Shown one piece after another: positions 30,512 through 38,055 of a DNA stretch of 64,000 bases (position 1 is the first letter of the stretch; every line of letters starts with the position of its first letter). Both the position numbers and the translations under genes were made by a program. The DNA is taken from positions 95,048 through 159,047 of the forward strand of contig NZ_BBQH01000020.1 in assembly GCF_018397995.1 (NCBI RefSeq), in the 5' to 3' direction. A model generated the notes under the pieces. That model did not search any database. It worked only from the letters and a program-made list of their open reading frames with translations, and was not told the DNA's origin. This DNA comes from Rhizomonospora bruguierae (GTDB lineage Bacteria > Actinomycetota > Actinomycetes > Mycobacteriales > Micromonosporaceae).

Positions 30512-31759
30512 TCAGGACAGCCGCTCGACGATCATGGCCATGCCCTGGCCGCCGCCGACGCACATGGTCTCCAGGCCGACGGTCGAGTCGCGCCGGTCCA
30601 GGCCGTTGAGCAGGGTGCCGGTGATGCGGGCGCCGGTCATGCCGAACGGGTGCCCGACGGCGATCGCGCCGCCGTGCACGTTGAGCTTCCCGATCGGGAT
30701 GCCGAGGTGGCGGTACGACGGGATGACCTGGGCCGCGAACGCCTCGTTGATCTCGACGAGGTCGACGTCGTCGATGGTCATGCCGGCGCGGCGCAGGGCC
30801 TGCCGGGACGCCTCGACCGGACCGAGTCCCATGATCTCCGGGGAGAGGGCCGTCACGCCGGTAGAGACGATCCGGGCCAGCGGGGTGATGCCGAGGTCCC
30901 GGGCCTTGGTGTCGCTCATGATGACGACCGCGGCGGCACCGTCGTTGAGCGGGCAGCAGTTGCCGGCGGTGACCCGGCCGTCGGGGCGGAAGACGGGCTT
31001 GAGGGCGGCCACCGCCTCGCGGGTGACGCCGGGGCGGGGGCCGTCGTCGGTGCTGACCACGGTGCCGTCGGGCAGCGTGACCGGGGTGATCTCGCGGGCC
31101 CAGAAGCCGTCCGCGATGGCCTTCTCGGCGAGGTTCTGGCTGCGCACGCCGAACTCGTCCATCTCCGCGCGGGTGACGTTCTCGGCCTGGGCGAGGTTCT
31201 CGGCGGTCTGGCCCATGGCCAGGTAGATGTTGGGCAGGTCGCCGTCCGCGCGGGGGTCGTGCCAGGCGGGCCCGCCGCCCTGCGCCGCGGTCGCGGTGCG
31301 CTCGCGGGCCTCGGCGAAGCGGGGGTTCTCCCAGCCGCCGCCGAGCAGGGCGGCCGCCTCCTTGGGCAGGCCGTCGGAGTTGCCGCGGAAGTAGCGGGAG
31401 ACCGTCTCGACGCCGGCGGAGACGAACACGTCGCCCTCGCCGGCCTTGATGGCGTGGAAGGCCATCCGGGTGGTCTGCAGCGACGAGGCGCAGTACCGGG
31501 TGACGGTGGCGGCCGGGAGTTTGTCCAGGCCGAGCAGGGTGGCGACCACCCGGCCCATGTTGAAGCCCTGCTCACCGCCGGGCAGGCCGCAGCCGAGGTA
31601 CAGGTCGTCGATCAGGGTGGGGTCGAGTTGGGGGACCTTGTCCAGGGCGGCCCGGACGATGGTGGCGGCGAGGTCGTCGGGGCGCAGGTCGCGCAGCGAA
31701 CCCTTGACCGCGCGGCCGATGGGGGAGCGGGCGGTGGCGACGATGACGGCTTCCGGCAT
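30512..31759 (-). CDS. Acetyl-CoA C-acyltransferase (thiolase)
   Basis: This 415-residue thiolase of the degradative FadA type cleaves 3-ketoacyl-CoA with coenzyme A, or runs the reverse condensation. The acylated cysteine is in CASSLQTT (Cys90). The histidine motif is NVHGGAIAVGHPFGMTGAR near 352-370, and the second catalytic cysteine is in MCVGGGQGMAM near 402. The N-terminus PEAVIVATARSPIGRA is complete. Its ATG overlaps the TAA of the prophage repressor gene (TAATG on the minus strand), so the prophage edge lies at or inside this start and the gene may be read from the repressor promoter. Confidence 0.94.
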   Translation of the reverse strand: MPEAVIVATARSPIGRAVKGSLRDLRPDDLAATIVRAALDKVPQLDPTLIDDLYLGCGLPGGEQGFNMGRVVATLLGLDKLPAATVTRYCASSLQTTRMAFHAIKAGEGDVFVSAGVETVSRYFRGNSDGLPKEAAALLGGGWENPRFAEARERTATAAQGGGPAWHDPRADGDLPNIYLAMGQTAENLAQAENVTRAEMDEFGVRSQNLAEKAIADGFWAREITPVTLPDGTVVSTDDGPRPGVTREAVAALKPVFRPDGRVTAGNCCPLNDGAAAVVIMSDTKARDLGITPLARIVSTGVTALSPEIMGLGPVEASRQALRRAGMTIDDVDLVEINEAFAAQVIPSYRHLGIPIGKLNVHGGAIAVGHPFGMTGARITGTLLNGLDRRDSTVGLETMCVGGGQGMAMIVERLS

Positions 31760-32040
31760 TACCGAACAGTATCCCCACTCGCGTCCGGGGTAACGCGACT
31801 CATCGCGCGTGACGGCAGCAAGTCCTTAACGAGTACCCCTAGGGCGTCAGCGATGCGCGACAACTCGTCCAGGTCGATCGGGGTGTTTCCCCGCAGCCTC
31901 ATTGAGAGCCACTGATCAGTCTCGCCCAGCCGCCTGGCGAGCTCGGATTGCCTCACGGAGAGGCGGCCCATCCATGCCCTGATCTCGGCTGCGGTGTCGG
32001 CCGAGAGGCTCGCGGCCCGGTCGGTGCGTATCACTGCCAT
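31759..32040 (-). CDS. Prophage XRE-family repressor
   Basis: This 93-residue single-domain regulator has the lambda-repressor-like helix-turn-helix RLSVRQSELARRLGETDQWLSMRLRG near residues 27-52, followed by IDLDELSRIADALGV. It is divergent from the Cro-like gene, the classical place of a lysogeny repressor. ATG (complement of 32038-32040) is preferred over upstream starts: a TAACAC box (complement of 32048-32053) ends 7 nt upstream with a TTGACG -35 box 16 bp further, matching a leaderless transcript such as lambda cI from PRM. Its TAA overlaps the thiolase ATG. There is no C-terminal peptidase-like domain, so induction is not by RecA self-cleavage. Confidence 0.85.
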   Translation of the reverse strand: MAVIRTDRAASLSADTAAEIRAWMGRLSVRQSELARRLGETDQWLSMRLRGNTPIDLDELSRIADALGVLVKDLLPSRAMSRVTPDASGDTVR

Positions 32041-32139
32041 AAGGACAGTGTTATGGCCTGAGCCTATACCGTCAACCCCTATCCATGTCCTTCCTCCCCT
32101 ACTTGACAGTCTCATCCTCAGAATGAGACAGTCCCATCC
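32041..32139. promoter_or_regulatory. Prophage immunity region: divergent promoters and operator
   Basis: Minus-strand promoter (repressor): -35 TTGACG (complement of 32070-32075), -10 TAACAC (complement of 32048-32053). Plus-strand promoter (early genes): -35 TTGACA (32103-32108), -10 GACAGT (32127-32132), 7 nt before the Cro-like ATG. A perfect 7-bp inverted repeat with arms GTCTCAT (32109-32115) and ATGAGAC (32123-32129) fills the early-promoter spacer and is the best operator candidate. Both transcripts look leaderless. Confidence 0.72.
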
Positions 32140-32475
32140 ATGAGCAACCCGTCCCCTGCCGACATAGCGGCTGAGCTTCGGGCTGAGATGGGGCGTCAGC
32201 GAGTGACACAGGCCAAGCTGGCCGACGTCCTGGGCGTCTCACAGCCGCAGGTGTCCGACCGGATGCTCGGCACGGTCGACTGGCGCGTGACCGAGCTGAT
32301 CCAGGTCGCCGAGTTCTTGGGCGTGCCGGTGACCCGCTTCCTGGCCGGCCCCGAGGCGAGCAAGACGCATCCGACCCCTACCCGGCCGACCCCCACGCGG
32401 CCAGTCACGCCCCCGCCGCCTCCCCCTCCGCCGCCGCCGACCAAGCGGGCGCTCTCTGAGAGCGAAGCCGCGTGA
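32140..32475 (+). CDS. Cro-like XRE-family regulator
   Basis: The product has 111 residues. The N-terminal helix-turn-helix is clear (RVTQAKLADVLGVSQPQVSDRMLG near 20-43). After the DNA-binding domain there is a Thr-Pro-Arg repeat and an unusual run of ten prolines, ending in a short acidic tail. As the first gene of the early operon it probably works as Cro, competing with the repressor for the operator. It starts at the leaderless spacing from the early -10 box and has no ribosome site. Confidence 0.85.
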   Translation: MSNPSPADIAAELRAEMGRQRVTQAKLADVLGVSQPQVSDRMLGTVDWRVTELIQVAEFLGVPVTRFLAGPEASKTHPTPTRPTPTRPVTPPPPPPPPPPTKRALSESEAA

Positions 32476-32503
32476 TGGCCGCCGACGTCAAAGATGGCGC
32501 GGC

Positions 32504-32719
32504 ATGACCGCCCTTGACCGCTTTTTGGCCTACGCCCGTGGTGTGGCCCTGGCTGGGCTGCTCGCGGTCGGTCTGGCTGGTGCGATCGCGGACCTGCCCG
32601 CCCCACCGACCGGGCCGCACACCACGTGGCACCGCGACGCGACCCCGCAGGAGTCCCTCTTGCACGACCTGATCGCGGAGCGGGACCGGCTCGCGTGGGA
32701 GCGGGAGGCGGCGCAGTGA
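32504..32719 (+). CDS. Small membrane protein of early operon
   Basis: The 71-residue product has one membrane helix near residues 12-30 (GVALAGLLAVGLAGAIADL) and a charged C-terminal helix (ESLLHDLIAERDRLAWEREA). No family is recognised. Its stop overlaps the GTG of the next small gene by GTGA, which supports it as a real coding region. Confidence 0.6.
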   Translation: MTALDRFLAYARGVALAGLLAVGLAGAIADLPAPPTGPHTTWHRDATPQESLLHDLIAERDRLAWEREAAQ

Positions 32720-32787
32720 CGGCCGCGTTTTTCCTGCTCGTCGTTGTGGCCCTGCTCGTGGCGTGGTCCAGCAGCGACCGCGACTGA
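32716..32787 (+). CDS. Tiny single-helix membrane peptide (23 residues)
   Basis: GTG 32716 overlaps the preceding stop (GTGA). The 23-residue peptide is one membrane helix (FFLLVVVALLVAWSS) with a charged end (SDRD). It is too short for similarity searches to be decisive; support comes from the 4-nt overlap that is the rule in this operon and from the hydrophobic pattern. The 78 bp after it hold no gene but a GC-rich stretch and the ribosome site of the next gene. Confidence 0.45.
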   Translation: MTAAFFLLVVVALLVAWSSSDRD

Positions 32788-32865
32788 CCCCTAGACAGCG
32801 CCGCGGGTCGCCACCCCCGGCGACCCGCGACCCCGGACCCATCAATCGGAGAGGACTGGTCCGAG

Positions 32866-33510
32866 ATGACCAAGATTACCGTCACCAACCAGAGCGAGCT
32901 GGACGCCGAGCGGGCATACAAGCTCGTCTCTGAGCTGCGTCCCGGCGACCACATCCTGACCGACCGGTTCGGCGGGATGTGGCGGGATCAGGTGCACGAG
33001 GTGCGGCACGTCAAGCCGACCGGCAGCGGCGACACGGTGGTCACCGTGGTCGCGGGCGGCAAGATCCTCCGCGTCGCCAGCGCCACCCCGGTCGGCCTGG
33101 CCGGCGACGCGGAGATCGAGGCGCGGGCCCGGTCGCGGATCGTCGACGGCCTCCGGACGCTGGCGGACAAGATCGCGGTCGACGGGTTGCCGATCGACCG
33201 GCGCGTGACGCCGAGCGTCACCTTCGTCATGGACCGGCGCGCGACGGTCGCGGCGTGGGCGGAGGCGTTCGGCACCGTCGTCTCCGGCGGCGGCGTCGCC
33301 GGAGACATCCCAACTATCGGCCCCCGCCCCGGAGGGTTCGTGTTCGGCGGCGTCGAGGTGTGTGTGCAGGCGATGGAGTCGATGCCCGAGCCGGCGCCGG
33401 TCGATGACGAGGCCGACATGGTGTCCGACCCGCGCCCGGACAGCCAGGCCCTGGAGGCCGAGGCGTGGATGGTGCTCCAGCGGGAGCGCGAGAGCGGCGG
33501 TGCGCGGTGA
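32866..33510 (+). CDS. Prophage hypothetical protein
   Basis: This soluble 214-residue protein has an N-terminal beta-rich part (residues 23-85; LRPGDHILTDRF, DTVVTVVAGGKILRVAS) and a helical part (IVDGLRTLADKIAV), with a late predicted strand/loop region (PRPGGFVFGGVEVCV). No known family. The start has a GGAGAGGACTGG purine-rich region ~14 nt upstream. It overlaps the next gene by GTGA. Confidence 0.7.
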   Translation: MTKITVTNQSELDAERAYKLVSELRPGDHILTDRFGGMWRDQVHEVRHVKPTGSGDTVVTVVAGGKILRVASATPVGLAGDAEIEARARSRIVDGLRTLADKIAVDGLPIDRRVTPSVTFVMDRRATVAAWAEAFGTVVSGGGVAGDIPTIGPRPGGFVFGGVEVCVQAMESMPEPAPVDDEADMVSDPRPDSQALEAEAWMVLQRERESGGAR

Positions 33511-33839
33511 CTCCCATCATCATCGCCGTCGCGTGGCTCGCCCTCGGGCTGCTGGCCTTGGGGTTCGGGGTCGGGGCGACCGCCGGGCGGCGCCGCGCTG
33601 ACGCCGCGGCTGCCCGGACCGAGGCGCGGCAGCGGGTGGCGGCCGCGATCCTCGTCCCCGACCACGACCTGGTCACCGGCGGTGAGCCGGTGGACATGGA
33701 GGCGTGCGGCTGCCACGGCTGCCTGACCGAGCTGGCGCTGATCGCGGACGCCGGCCGGGCACTCGCCCGGGAAACCGAGGGTTGGCTGCGCGACCAGACC
33801 ACCCCACCCGACACCACTCAGGAGGCGCAGTCCCGATGA
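33507..33839 (+). CDS. Prophage membrane-anchored hypothetical protein
   Basis: The 110-residue product has an N-terminal helix (TPIIIAVAWLALGLLALGFGVGA) and a cytoplasmic helical domain that contains a CGCHGC cysteine group near residue 71. GTG 33507 overlaps the previous stop, and ATG of the next gene overlaps its stop. No function can be assigned. Confidence 0.62.
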   Translation: MTPIIIAVAWLALGLLALGFGVGATAGRRRADAAAARTEARQRVAAAILVPDHDLVTGGEPVDMEACGCHGCLTELALIADAGRALARETEGWLRDQTTPPDTTQEAQSR

Positions 33840-34429
33840 CCATTGACCTCAACGCGATCACCCTCGCCAAGGGCGGCCACACCGACCGCGACCAGGGCAC
33901 ATGCCTCATGGAAGCCGTCGCCTGGTGGGCTGGTGAGCATCACACCGACAGCCCCAAGTGCGCATCCCCCGTCCTGACCAATTTTGGGCAGCGTCTCAAT
34001 GACGTGCTGCCCCACGACAAGCGGCAGCAGCTGGTGCCGCTGATCCCCTCCCTGGTCGGCACCCGCGACGACGGCCACGACGAGGCCCGCGGCTACTTGG
34101 CCCTGGACTGGCTGATCCGCACCTACGCGCCGGCGTGGCTGGACCTGGCCGGGCTGGCCGATGAGGCCCGGGCGCTGCGGGATCTGCGCCGCATCGTGGA
34201 CCTGACCGCCGCGCAGGCCGCCGGCCCGATCGTCCGCGAGGCACGCACGAAGGCGGCCGCCGCCGGGGCCGCCGCCGGGGCCGCCGCCAGGGACGCCGCC
34301 TGGGCCGCCGCCTGGGCCGCCGCCTGGGCCGCCGCCAGGGCCGTGCTGCGACCGACCGTCGAGCAGCTCCAGACCTCCGCGATCGAACTGTTCCACACCA
34401 TGATCAACCCGACGGATGTGCCCCGATGA
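33836..34429 (+). CDS. Prophage hypothetical protein with Ala-Trp repeats
   Basis: The product has 197 residues. The N-terminal ~85 residues (GTCLMEAVAWWAGEHHTDSP, LNDVLPHDKRQQLVPLIPSL, YLALDWLIRTYAPAWLDLAG) resemble a domain seen in many actinophage and actinobacterial proteins of unknown role. The centre has 15-bp DNA repeats (34288-34338) giving AAWAA units, which would form one long alanine helix with a tryptophan stripe. It is joined to both neighbours by ATGA overlaps. Confidence 0.7.
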   Translation: MTIDLNAITLAKGGHTDRDQGTCLMEAVAWWAGEHHTDSPKCASPVLTNFGQRLNDVLPHDKRQQLVPLIPSLVGTRDDGHDEARGYLALDWLIRTYAPAWLDLAGLADEARALRDLRRIVDLTAAQAAGPIVREARTKAAAAGAAAGAAARDAAWAAAWAAAWAAARAVLRPTVEQLQTSAIELFHTMINPTDVPR

Positions 34430-34710
34430 CCACACTGTTCCCGCCGCTGCTCGCCACCGTCTTCCCCGCCGCCCTGCTGCTCGCTGGCGCCTACCCGCTC
34501 CGCCCGCAGGGTGGCCGGATGCGCCACCACCCGCGCCCCGCCAGCCAGGTCCTAGCCAGCTGCGACCACGACCGCACACTCGGGATCATCCCCGCCGACG
34601 CGTGGGGTGGAGTCGACCGCCCATCCGAGTGGACGGTGCGTCCCGTGCATGAGGCCGACGCGCTGATGCGGGAGCTGGGCGACACGCAGCAGATGGCGGC
34701 CGTGTCATGA
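34426..34710 (+). CDS. Prophage hypothetical protein
   Basis: The 94-residue product has a hydrophobic N-terminal segment (FPPLLATVFPAALLLAGAYPL) that could be a membrane anchor or signal, then a soluble part with no known motif. Supported by ATGA overlaps on both sides and codon bias; function unknown. Confidence 0.58.
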   Translation: MTTLFPPLLATVFPAALLLAGAYPLRPQGGRMRHHPRPASQVLASCDHDRTLGIIPADAWGGVDRPSEWTVRPVHEADALMRELGDTQQMAAVS

Positions 34711-35129
34711 CGCCCAGCGCCCCGGCCAGTCCCGAGGAGATCCCCGTGAGCACCTTGACCCGCGACATCACCACCGAGCCCACCGACGGCGGCAACCTGC
34801 TCAAGCGGTGGACCGTCGGCGACAGCCGGGGCTCGATCGTCCTCACCGTCCTGCACATGGCCAGCGAGCCGCTGGTGCACATGTCCGTGCCCGATGGCGA
34901 TGGGGGTCACTGGATGCTGTGTGGGTTCGCCGCCCACGAGTCCGTCGCCGAGCCTCCGGCGTGGGGCTGCCCGGCGCATGCCGGCTGCGATCTCGACGCG
35001 ATCGTGGGCCGCATCAGCCGGCCGGCGTGGGAGCGGATCGTGGCCGCCGACCTGGCCGACGACGCGGTGTGGGCGGAGCTGGAGGCCATGCATGCCGCGT
35101 GGTGGCCGGCTGGCGGTGAGGCGGCGTGA
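34707..35129 (+). CDS. Prophage hypothetical protein
   Basis: This soluble 140-residue protein has a beta-rich middle (KRWTVGDSRGSIVLTVLH, HMSVPDGDGGHWMLCGFAAH) and a C-terminal helix pair. It has two cysteines in a WGCPAHAGCDLDA segment. No family is recognised. The overlap with the following YqaJ gene (GTGA) places it in the recombination operon, but nothing shows a recombination role. Confidence 0.6.
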   Translation: MTPSAPASPEEIPVSTLTRDITTEPTDGGNLLKRWTVGDSRGSIVLTVLHMASEPLVHMSVPDGDGGHWMLCGFAAHESVAEPPAWGCPAHAGCDLDAIVGRISRPAWERIVAADLADDAVWAELEAMHAAWWPAGGEAA

Positions 35130-36139
35130 CAGCCGTCGAACTGCTGCCGCCGACCGGGGCCCGGCCGGATAACCCGCGCTGGCACGAGCTGCGCCGCGCC
35201 GGACTGTCCGCGTCGGAGATCGCCGCCGTCGTCGGACTGTCCCCATGGGAGTCCGCGTTCAGCCTGCACTGGCGCAAGACGAACGGGTGGAAGGTCGAAC
35301 AGACCGAGGACATGACCAACGGGCACCGCCTCGAAGCCGCCGTCGCGGACTGGTGGGCGGAGACGCAGGACCCGCTGGAGAACCTCGCCGTCGCGTACGC
35401 CGGGCTGTACGCCCACCCGGAGCGGCCGTGGCAGCTCGCCACCCCCGACCGGCTGGTGCACCCCACCTGCGCGTGCTGCGCCGCCGGGTGCGTCTGCGGC
35501 CTGTACGGCAACTGCGCCGACTGCCTCAACGCCGGGCACGGCGGCCCGCCGTGCGCCGTGCTGGAGTGCAAGTGGACCGGGCGGTGGGACGGCTGGGGCG
35601 ACGACGGCACCGACGACATCCCCGTCTACTACCGCTGCCAGGTCCTCTGGCAGATCGACGTCCTCGGCGTCGACGAGGGCCACGTCGCCGTCCTCGGCCC
35701 CGGCGGGTTCCGCGCCTACGTCGTGCGCCGTGACGAGCGGGACCTGCGCCTCCTGCGCGCCGCCGGGGAGCGATTCATGGCCCGGCTCGCCTCCGGTGAG
35801 GCGCCGGACGTGGACGACCACCCGGCCACCGGGCAGGCGCTGAAGGCGCTGCACCCGTCGCTGGAGGCCGGCGACGTCGAGGTGCCCGTCGCCCTGGCCG
35901 AGGGCTACCGTCGCGCCCGCGCCCTCCGCGCCCGCGTCGAGGCGGTGGCCGACGGCTACGAGACGCGCATCCGCGCCGCCCTCGGCGCCAAGACCCGCGC
36001 GGTCTGCAACGGCAAGCTCGTCGCCTCCCGGTCGGTCTACGACCAGTCGGGCGACGCCGCCGAGCTGACCGCGATCGAGACCGACTGGCCGGTCGTGGAC
36101 CGGCTCAACCCAGGGAGATCGAAGACCTATGCCGGCTGA
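35126..36139 (+). CDS. YqaJ-type phage exonuclease with cysteine-rich insertion
   Basis: The 337-residue YqaJ/lambda-exo-like nuclease degrades one strand of DNA ends and supplies single strands to the annealase. Motifs: LSASEIAAVVGLSPW near 27-41, NGHRLEAAVADWW near 65, metal aspartate in ATPDRLV (Asp108), and the E-x-K motif in LECKWT (Glu147, Lys149), then YRCQVLWQID near 173. Between Asp108 and Glu147 lies an insertion with nine cysteines (115, 117, 118, 122, 124, 130, 133, 143, 148), unusual for the family and suggestive of zinc or Fe-S binding. It overlaps recT by 11 nt. Confidence 0.87.
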   Translation: MTAVELLPPTGARPDNPRWHELRRAGLSASEIAAVVGLSPWESAFSLHWRKTNGWKVEQTEDMTNGHRLEAAVADWWAETQDPLENLAVAYAGLYAHPERPWQLATPDRLVHPTCACCAAGCVCGLYGNCADCLNAGHGGPPCAVLECKWTGRWDGWGDDGTDDIPVYYRCQVLWQIDVLGVDEGHVAVLGPGGFRAYVVRRDERDLRLLRAAGERFMARLASGEAPDVDDHPATGQALKALHPSLEAGDVEVPVALAEGYRRARALRARVEAVADGYETRIRAALGAKTRAVCNGKLVASRSVYDQSGDAAELTAIETDWPVVDRLNPGRSKTYAG

Positions 36140-36998
36140 GACCGTGAGCAACGCCGTCGCCCAGCGTGACAACACCCCCGCCGGGCTCATCAAGCAGTAC
36201 TCGGCCAGCTTCGCCCAGGTGCTCCCGTCGCACGTCAAGGCGGAGACCTGGGTTCGGCTCGCCCAGGGCGCCCTGCGGCGCGGCAAGAAGCAGGGCGACC
36301 GGTTCGAGCTGGAGATCGCCGCCGCGAACAACCCCGGCGTGTTCCTCGCCGCCCTGCTCGACGCTGCCCGGCTCGGACTGGAGCCGGGGACGGAGCAGTA
36401 CTACCTCACTCCGCGCAAGGTCACCGGCCGGCTGGAAATCCTCGGCATCACCGGCTACCAGGGCCACATCGAGCTGATGTACCGGGCCGGCGCCGTCCAG
36501 TCCGTCATAGCCGAAGTGGTGCACCGGGGTGACGCGTTCAGCTACCAGCCCGGCCGGGACGAGGTGCCCTACCACGAGATCGACTGGGACGCCGAGGACC
36601 GCGGACCGCTGCGCCTGGTCTACGCCTACGCGCGGATGAAGGAGGGCGGCACGTCCAAGGTGGTCGTGCTGAACGCGGCGGACATCGAGCGGATCAAGAA
36701 GTCATCGCAGGGCGCGAAGTCCGAGTACTCGCCGTGGGTCAATCACGAGGCGGCGATGTGGCTCAAGTCGGCGGTGCGGCAGCTCCAGAAGTGGGTTCCC
36801 ACCAGCGCGGAGTTCCGGCGGGAGCAGCTACGCGCGGCGGCGGAGGCGCAGCGGGTGGCGTCCGCGCCGTCGGCGCCGGCCGGGGCTGCGACCGCGCAGA
36901 CGGACTACGTCGACGGGGATGTGGTCGACGTTGAAGACCCACCGGTGGGCGAGGGGGACTGGCCCGAGACGGCCCAGCCGGGCGGCGGCCAGCCGTGA
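36129..36998 (+). CDS. RecT-family single-strand DNA annealing protein
   Basis: This 289-residue protein has the RecT signature: NNPGVFLAALLDAARLGLEPGTEQYYLTP near 77-105, GYQGHIELMYRAG near 118, and the SPWVNHEAAMWLKSAVRQLQKWVP segment near 196-219. It pairs complementary single strands made by the upstream exonuclease, allowing recombination without RecA. The C-terminal ~60 residues are an acidic, disordered tail, which in annealases often binds SSB or the partner nuclease. The start lies inside the YqaJ gene, so expression is coupled. Confidence 0.93.
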   Translation: MPAETVSNAVAQRDNTPAGLIKQYSASFAQVLPSHVKAETWVRLAQGALRRGKKQGDRFELEIAAANNPGVFLAALLDAARLGLEPGTEQYYLTPRKVTGRLEILGITGYQGHIELMYRAGAVQSVIAEVVHRGDAFSYQPGRDEVPYHEIDWDAEDRGPLRLVYAYARMKEGGTSKVVVLNAADIERIKKSSQGAKSEYSPWVNHEAAMWLKSAVRQLQKWVPTSAEFRREQLRAAAEAQRVASAPSAPAGAATAQTDYVDGDVVDVEDPPVGEGDWPETAQPGGGQP

Positions 36999-37453
36999 CC
37001 GCGACCCTCCTTCAGATCCACGTCCCCGGCACGCCCAAGCCGAAGGGGTCGCTGCGGCACGTCGGCCACGGACGGATGGTTGAGCAGCTCGCCGGCTCGC
37101 CGGACTGGCGGGCGTCGGTGGTCGCCGCCGCGCACGCCGCGTGGGGTGGGGGCGCCCCGCACCTGGGTGCTGTGCGGGTGGCGATCGTGCTGGAGCTGCC
37201 GAAGCCGGCCCGGCCGAAGGACCTGCGTTACCCGTCCGGCGGCAACACCGGCGACGTCGACAAGCACGCCCGCAACGTCCTCGACGCGCTCCAGGACGCC
37301 GGGGTCGTCCGCAACGACAGCCAGGTGGTCGACCTGGCTGTCGCGAAGCGGTGGACGCTGCTCGCCCCCGGCGCGCACATCACCGTGTCCCCCGCTGGCC
37401 TGCCCAGCCCCATGTCGGGCCAGCCCATCCTGATCGGAGACCAGCAGCAGTGA
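36995..37453 (+). CDS. RusA-family Holliday junction resolvase
   Basis: This 152-residue endonuclease has the RusA pattern: N-terminal strand with PGTPKPKGSLR, the metal-binding GDVDKHARNVLDALQDAGVVRNDSQVVDL region (residues ~83-111) with the D-x-DK and ND motifs, and a following basic strand. It would cut four-way junctions made by RecT annealing or replication. GTG 36995 overlaps the recT stop, so the three genes form one recombination cassette. Confidence 0.92.
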   Translation: MTATLLQIHVPGTPKPKGSLRHVGHGRMVEQLAGSPDWRASVVAAAHAAWGGGAPHLGAVRVAIVLELPKPARPKDLRYPSGGNTGDVDKHARNVLDALQDAGVVRNDSQVVDLAVAKRWTLLAPGAHITVSPAGLPSPMSGQPILIGDQQQ

Positions 37454-37962
37454 CCGTCATCAAGCTCGACACGAAACCCGCCACGAACGCGGCGCTGGCC
37501 CTGGAGCGGCACGCCCAGAGGCTCTACGCGCGGCCCGGGGTCCGGATCGTCGGCGTCTGCGAACTGGCGCACGTGGAGCGCACCCAGCCGGCGCCGGACG
37601 AGGACAAGGAGCCCACGGTCAAGCTGCGCGTCGTCCACCTGGAGGTCGCCAACCCCGAGCAGGAGGACTCGCTCCGGCAGGCGATGGAGGCGCTCTACCT
37701 GCACCGCTCCGCCCAAGGCACCCTCGGCGAGGACGGCGACATCGAGCTGTCCGAGCGGACCATCAAGCTCACCAGCGGTCTCCTGCACGCCGTCGAGGCG
37801 GCGCGGCGGCGGACCGCCGTCGCACACTGGGCGTCCTACGCCCGCCGTGCCCTGGGCGTGCCGAACCTGGCCACGTCGGAGATCCGGCACGAGCTGGACG
37901 CGGTCGCGACCGGCCTGGAGATGGTGCTCAGCCCCGACGGCGGCGAGTCGGGCGAGGGCTGA
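37450..37962 (+). CDS. Prophage hypothetical protein
   Basis: This soluble 170-residue protein follows the recombination cassette (GTGA overlap with rusA). A beta-rich first half (VRIVGVCELAHVERTQPAPDE, KLRVVHLEVANPEQEDSL) is followed by a helical half (VEAARRRTAVAHWASYARRALG). Its placement suggests a nucleic-acid role such as single-strand binding, but no motif proves it. GTG 37450 is used; the longer upstream frame is a shadow of rusA. Confidence 0.65.
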   Translation: MTVIKLDTKPATNAALALERHAQRLYARPGVRIVGVCELAHVERTQPAPDEDKEPTVKLRVVHLEVANPEQEDSLRQAMEALYLHRSAQGTLGEDGDIELSERTIKLTSGLLHAVEAARRRTAVAHWASYARRALGVPNLATSEIRHELDAVATGLEMVLSPDGGESGEG

Positions 37963-37965
37963 CCG

Positions 37966-38055
37966 GTGACCCGACAGCCCATGTGGGACTCCCCGACCGG
38001 CGGCGCTGAGGGCGCTCCGCCGCCGGTCGGGGCCCCGGGCGGTGACGCCCGATGA
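37966..38055 (+). CDS. Possible 29-residue coupled peptide
   Basis: GTG 37966 starts 3 nt after the previous stop, and the TGA at 38053-38055 overlaps the next ATG. The peptide is Pro/Gly-rich (TRQPMWDSPTGGAEG...) and is mostly the translation of a 15-bp perfect inverted repeat. It may serve only to carry ribosomes through the hairpin to the next gene. Confidence 0.35.
   Translation: MTRQPMWDSPTGGAEGAPPPVGAPGGDAR
37991..38032 (+). other. Strong hairpin inside the early operon
   Basis: Perfect 15-bp arms (CCCCGACCGGCGGCG at 37991-38005 and its complement at 38018-38032) with a 12-nt loop lie between the 170-residue protein gene and the zinc-ribbon gene. It could be an intra-operon attenuator, a processing site or a protein-binding site. 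Confidence 0.6.

Noticed and set aside
29064..31759. tRNA-Leu(UAA) as attachment site of the prophage.
   Set aside because: Three complete host-type genes lie between the tRNA and the first phage gene, and no copy of the tRNA 3' end was seen at the prophage edge.
30440..31760. Thiolase counted as part of the prophage cargo.
   Set aside because: It is a full-length metabolic enzyme with host codon use, tail to tail with host genes; only its start touches the prophage.
32041..32115. Upstream extension of the repressor gene to a start near 32115.
   Set aside because: It would translate the promoter and operator region; the ATG at 32040 is exactly at leaderless spacing from the -10 box.
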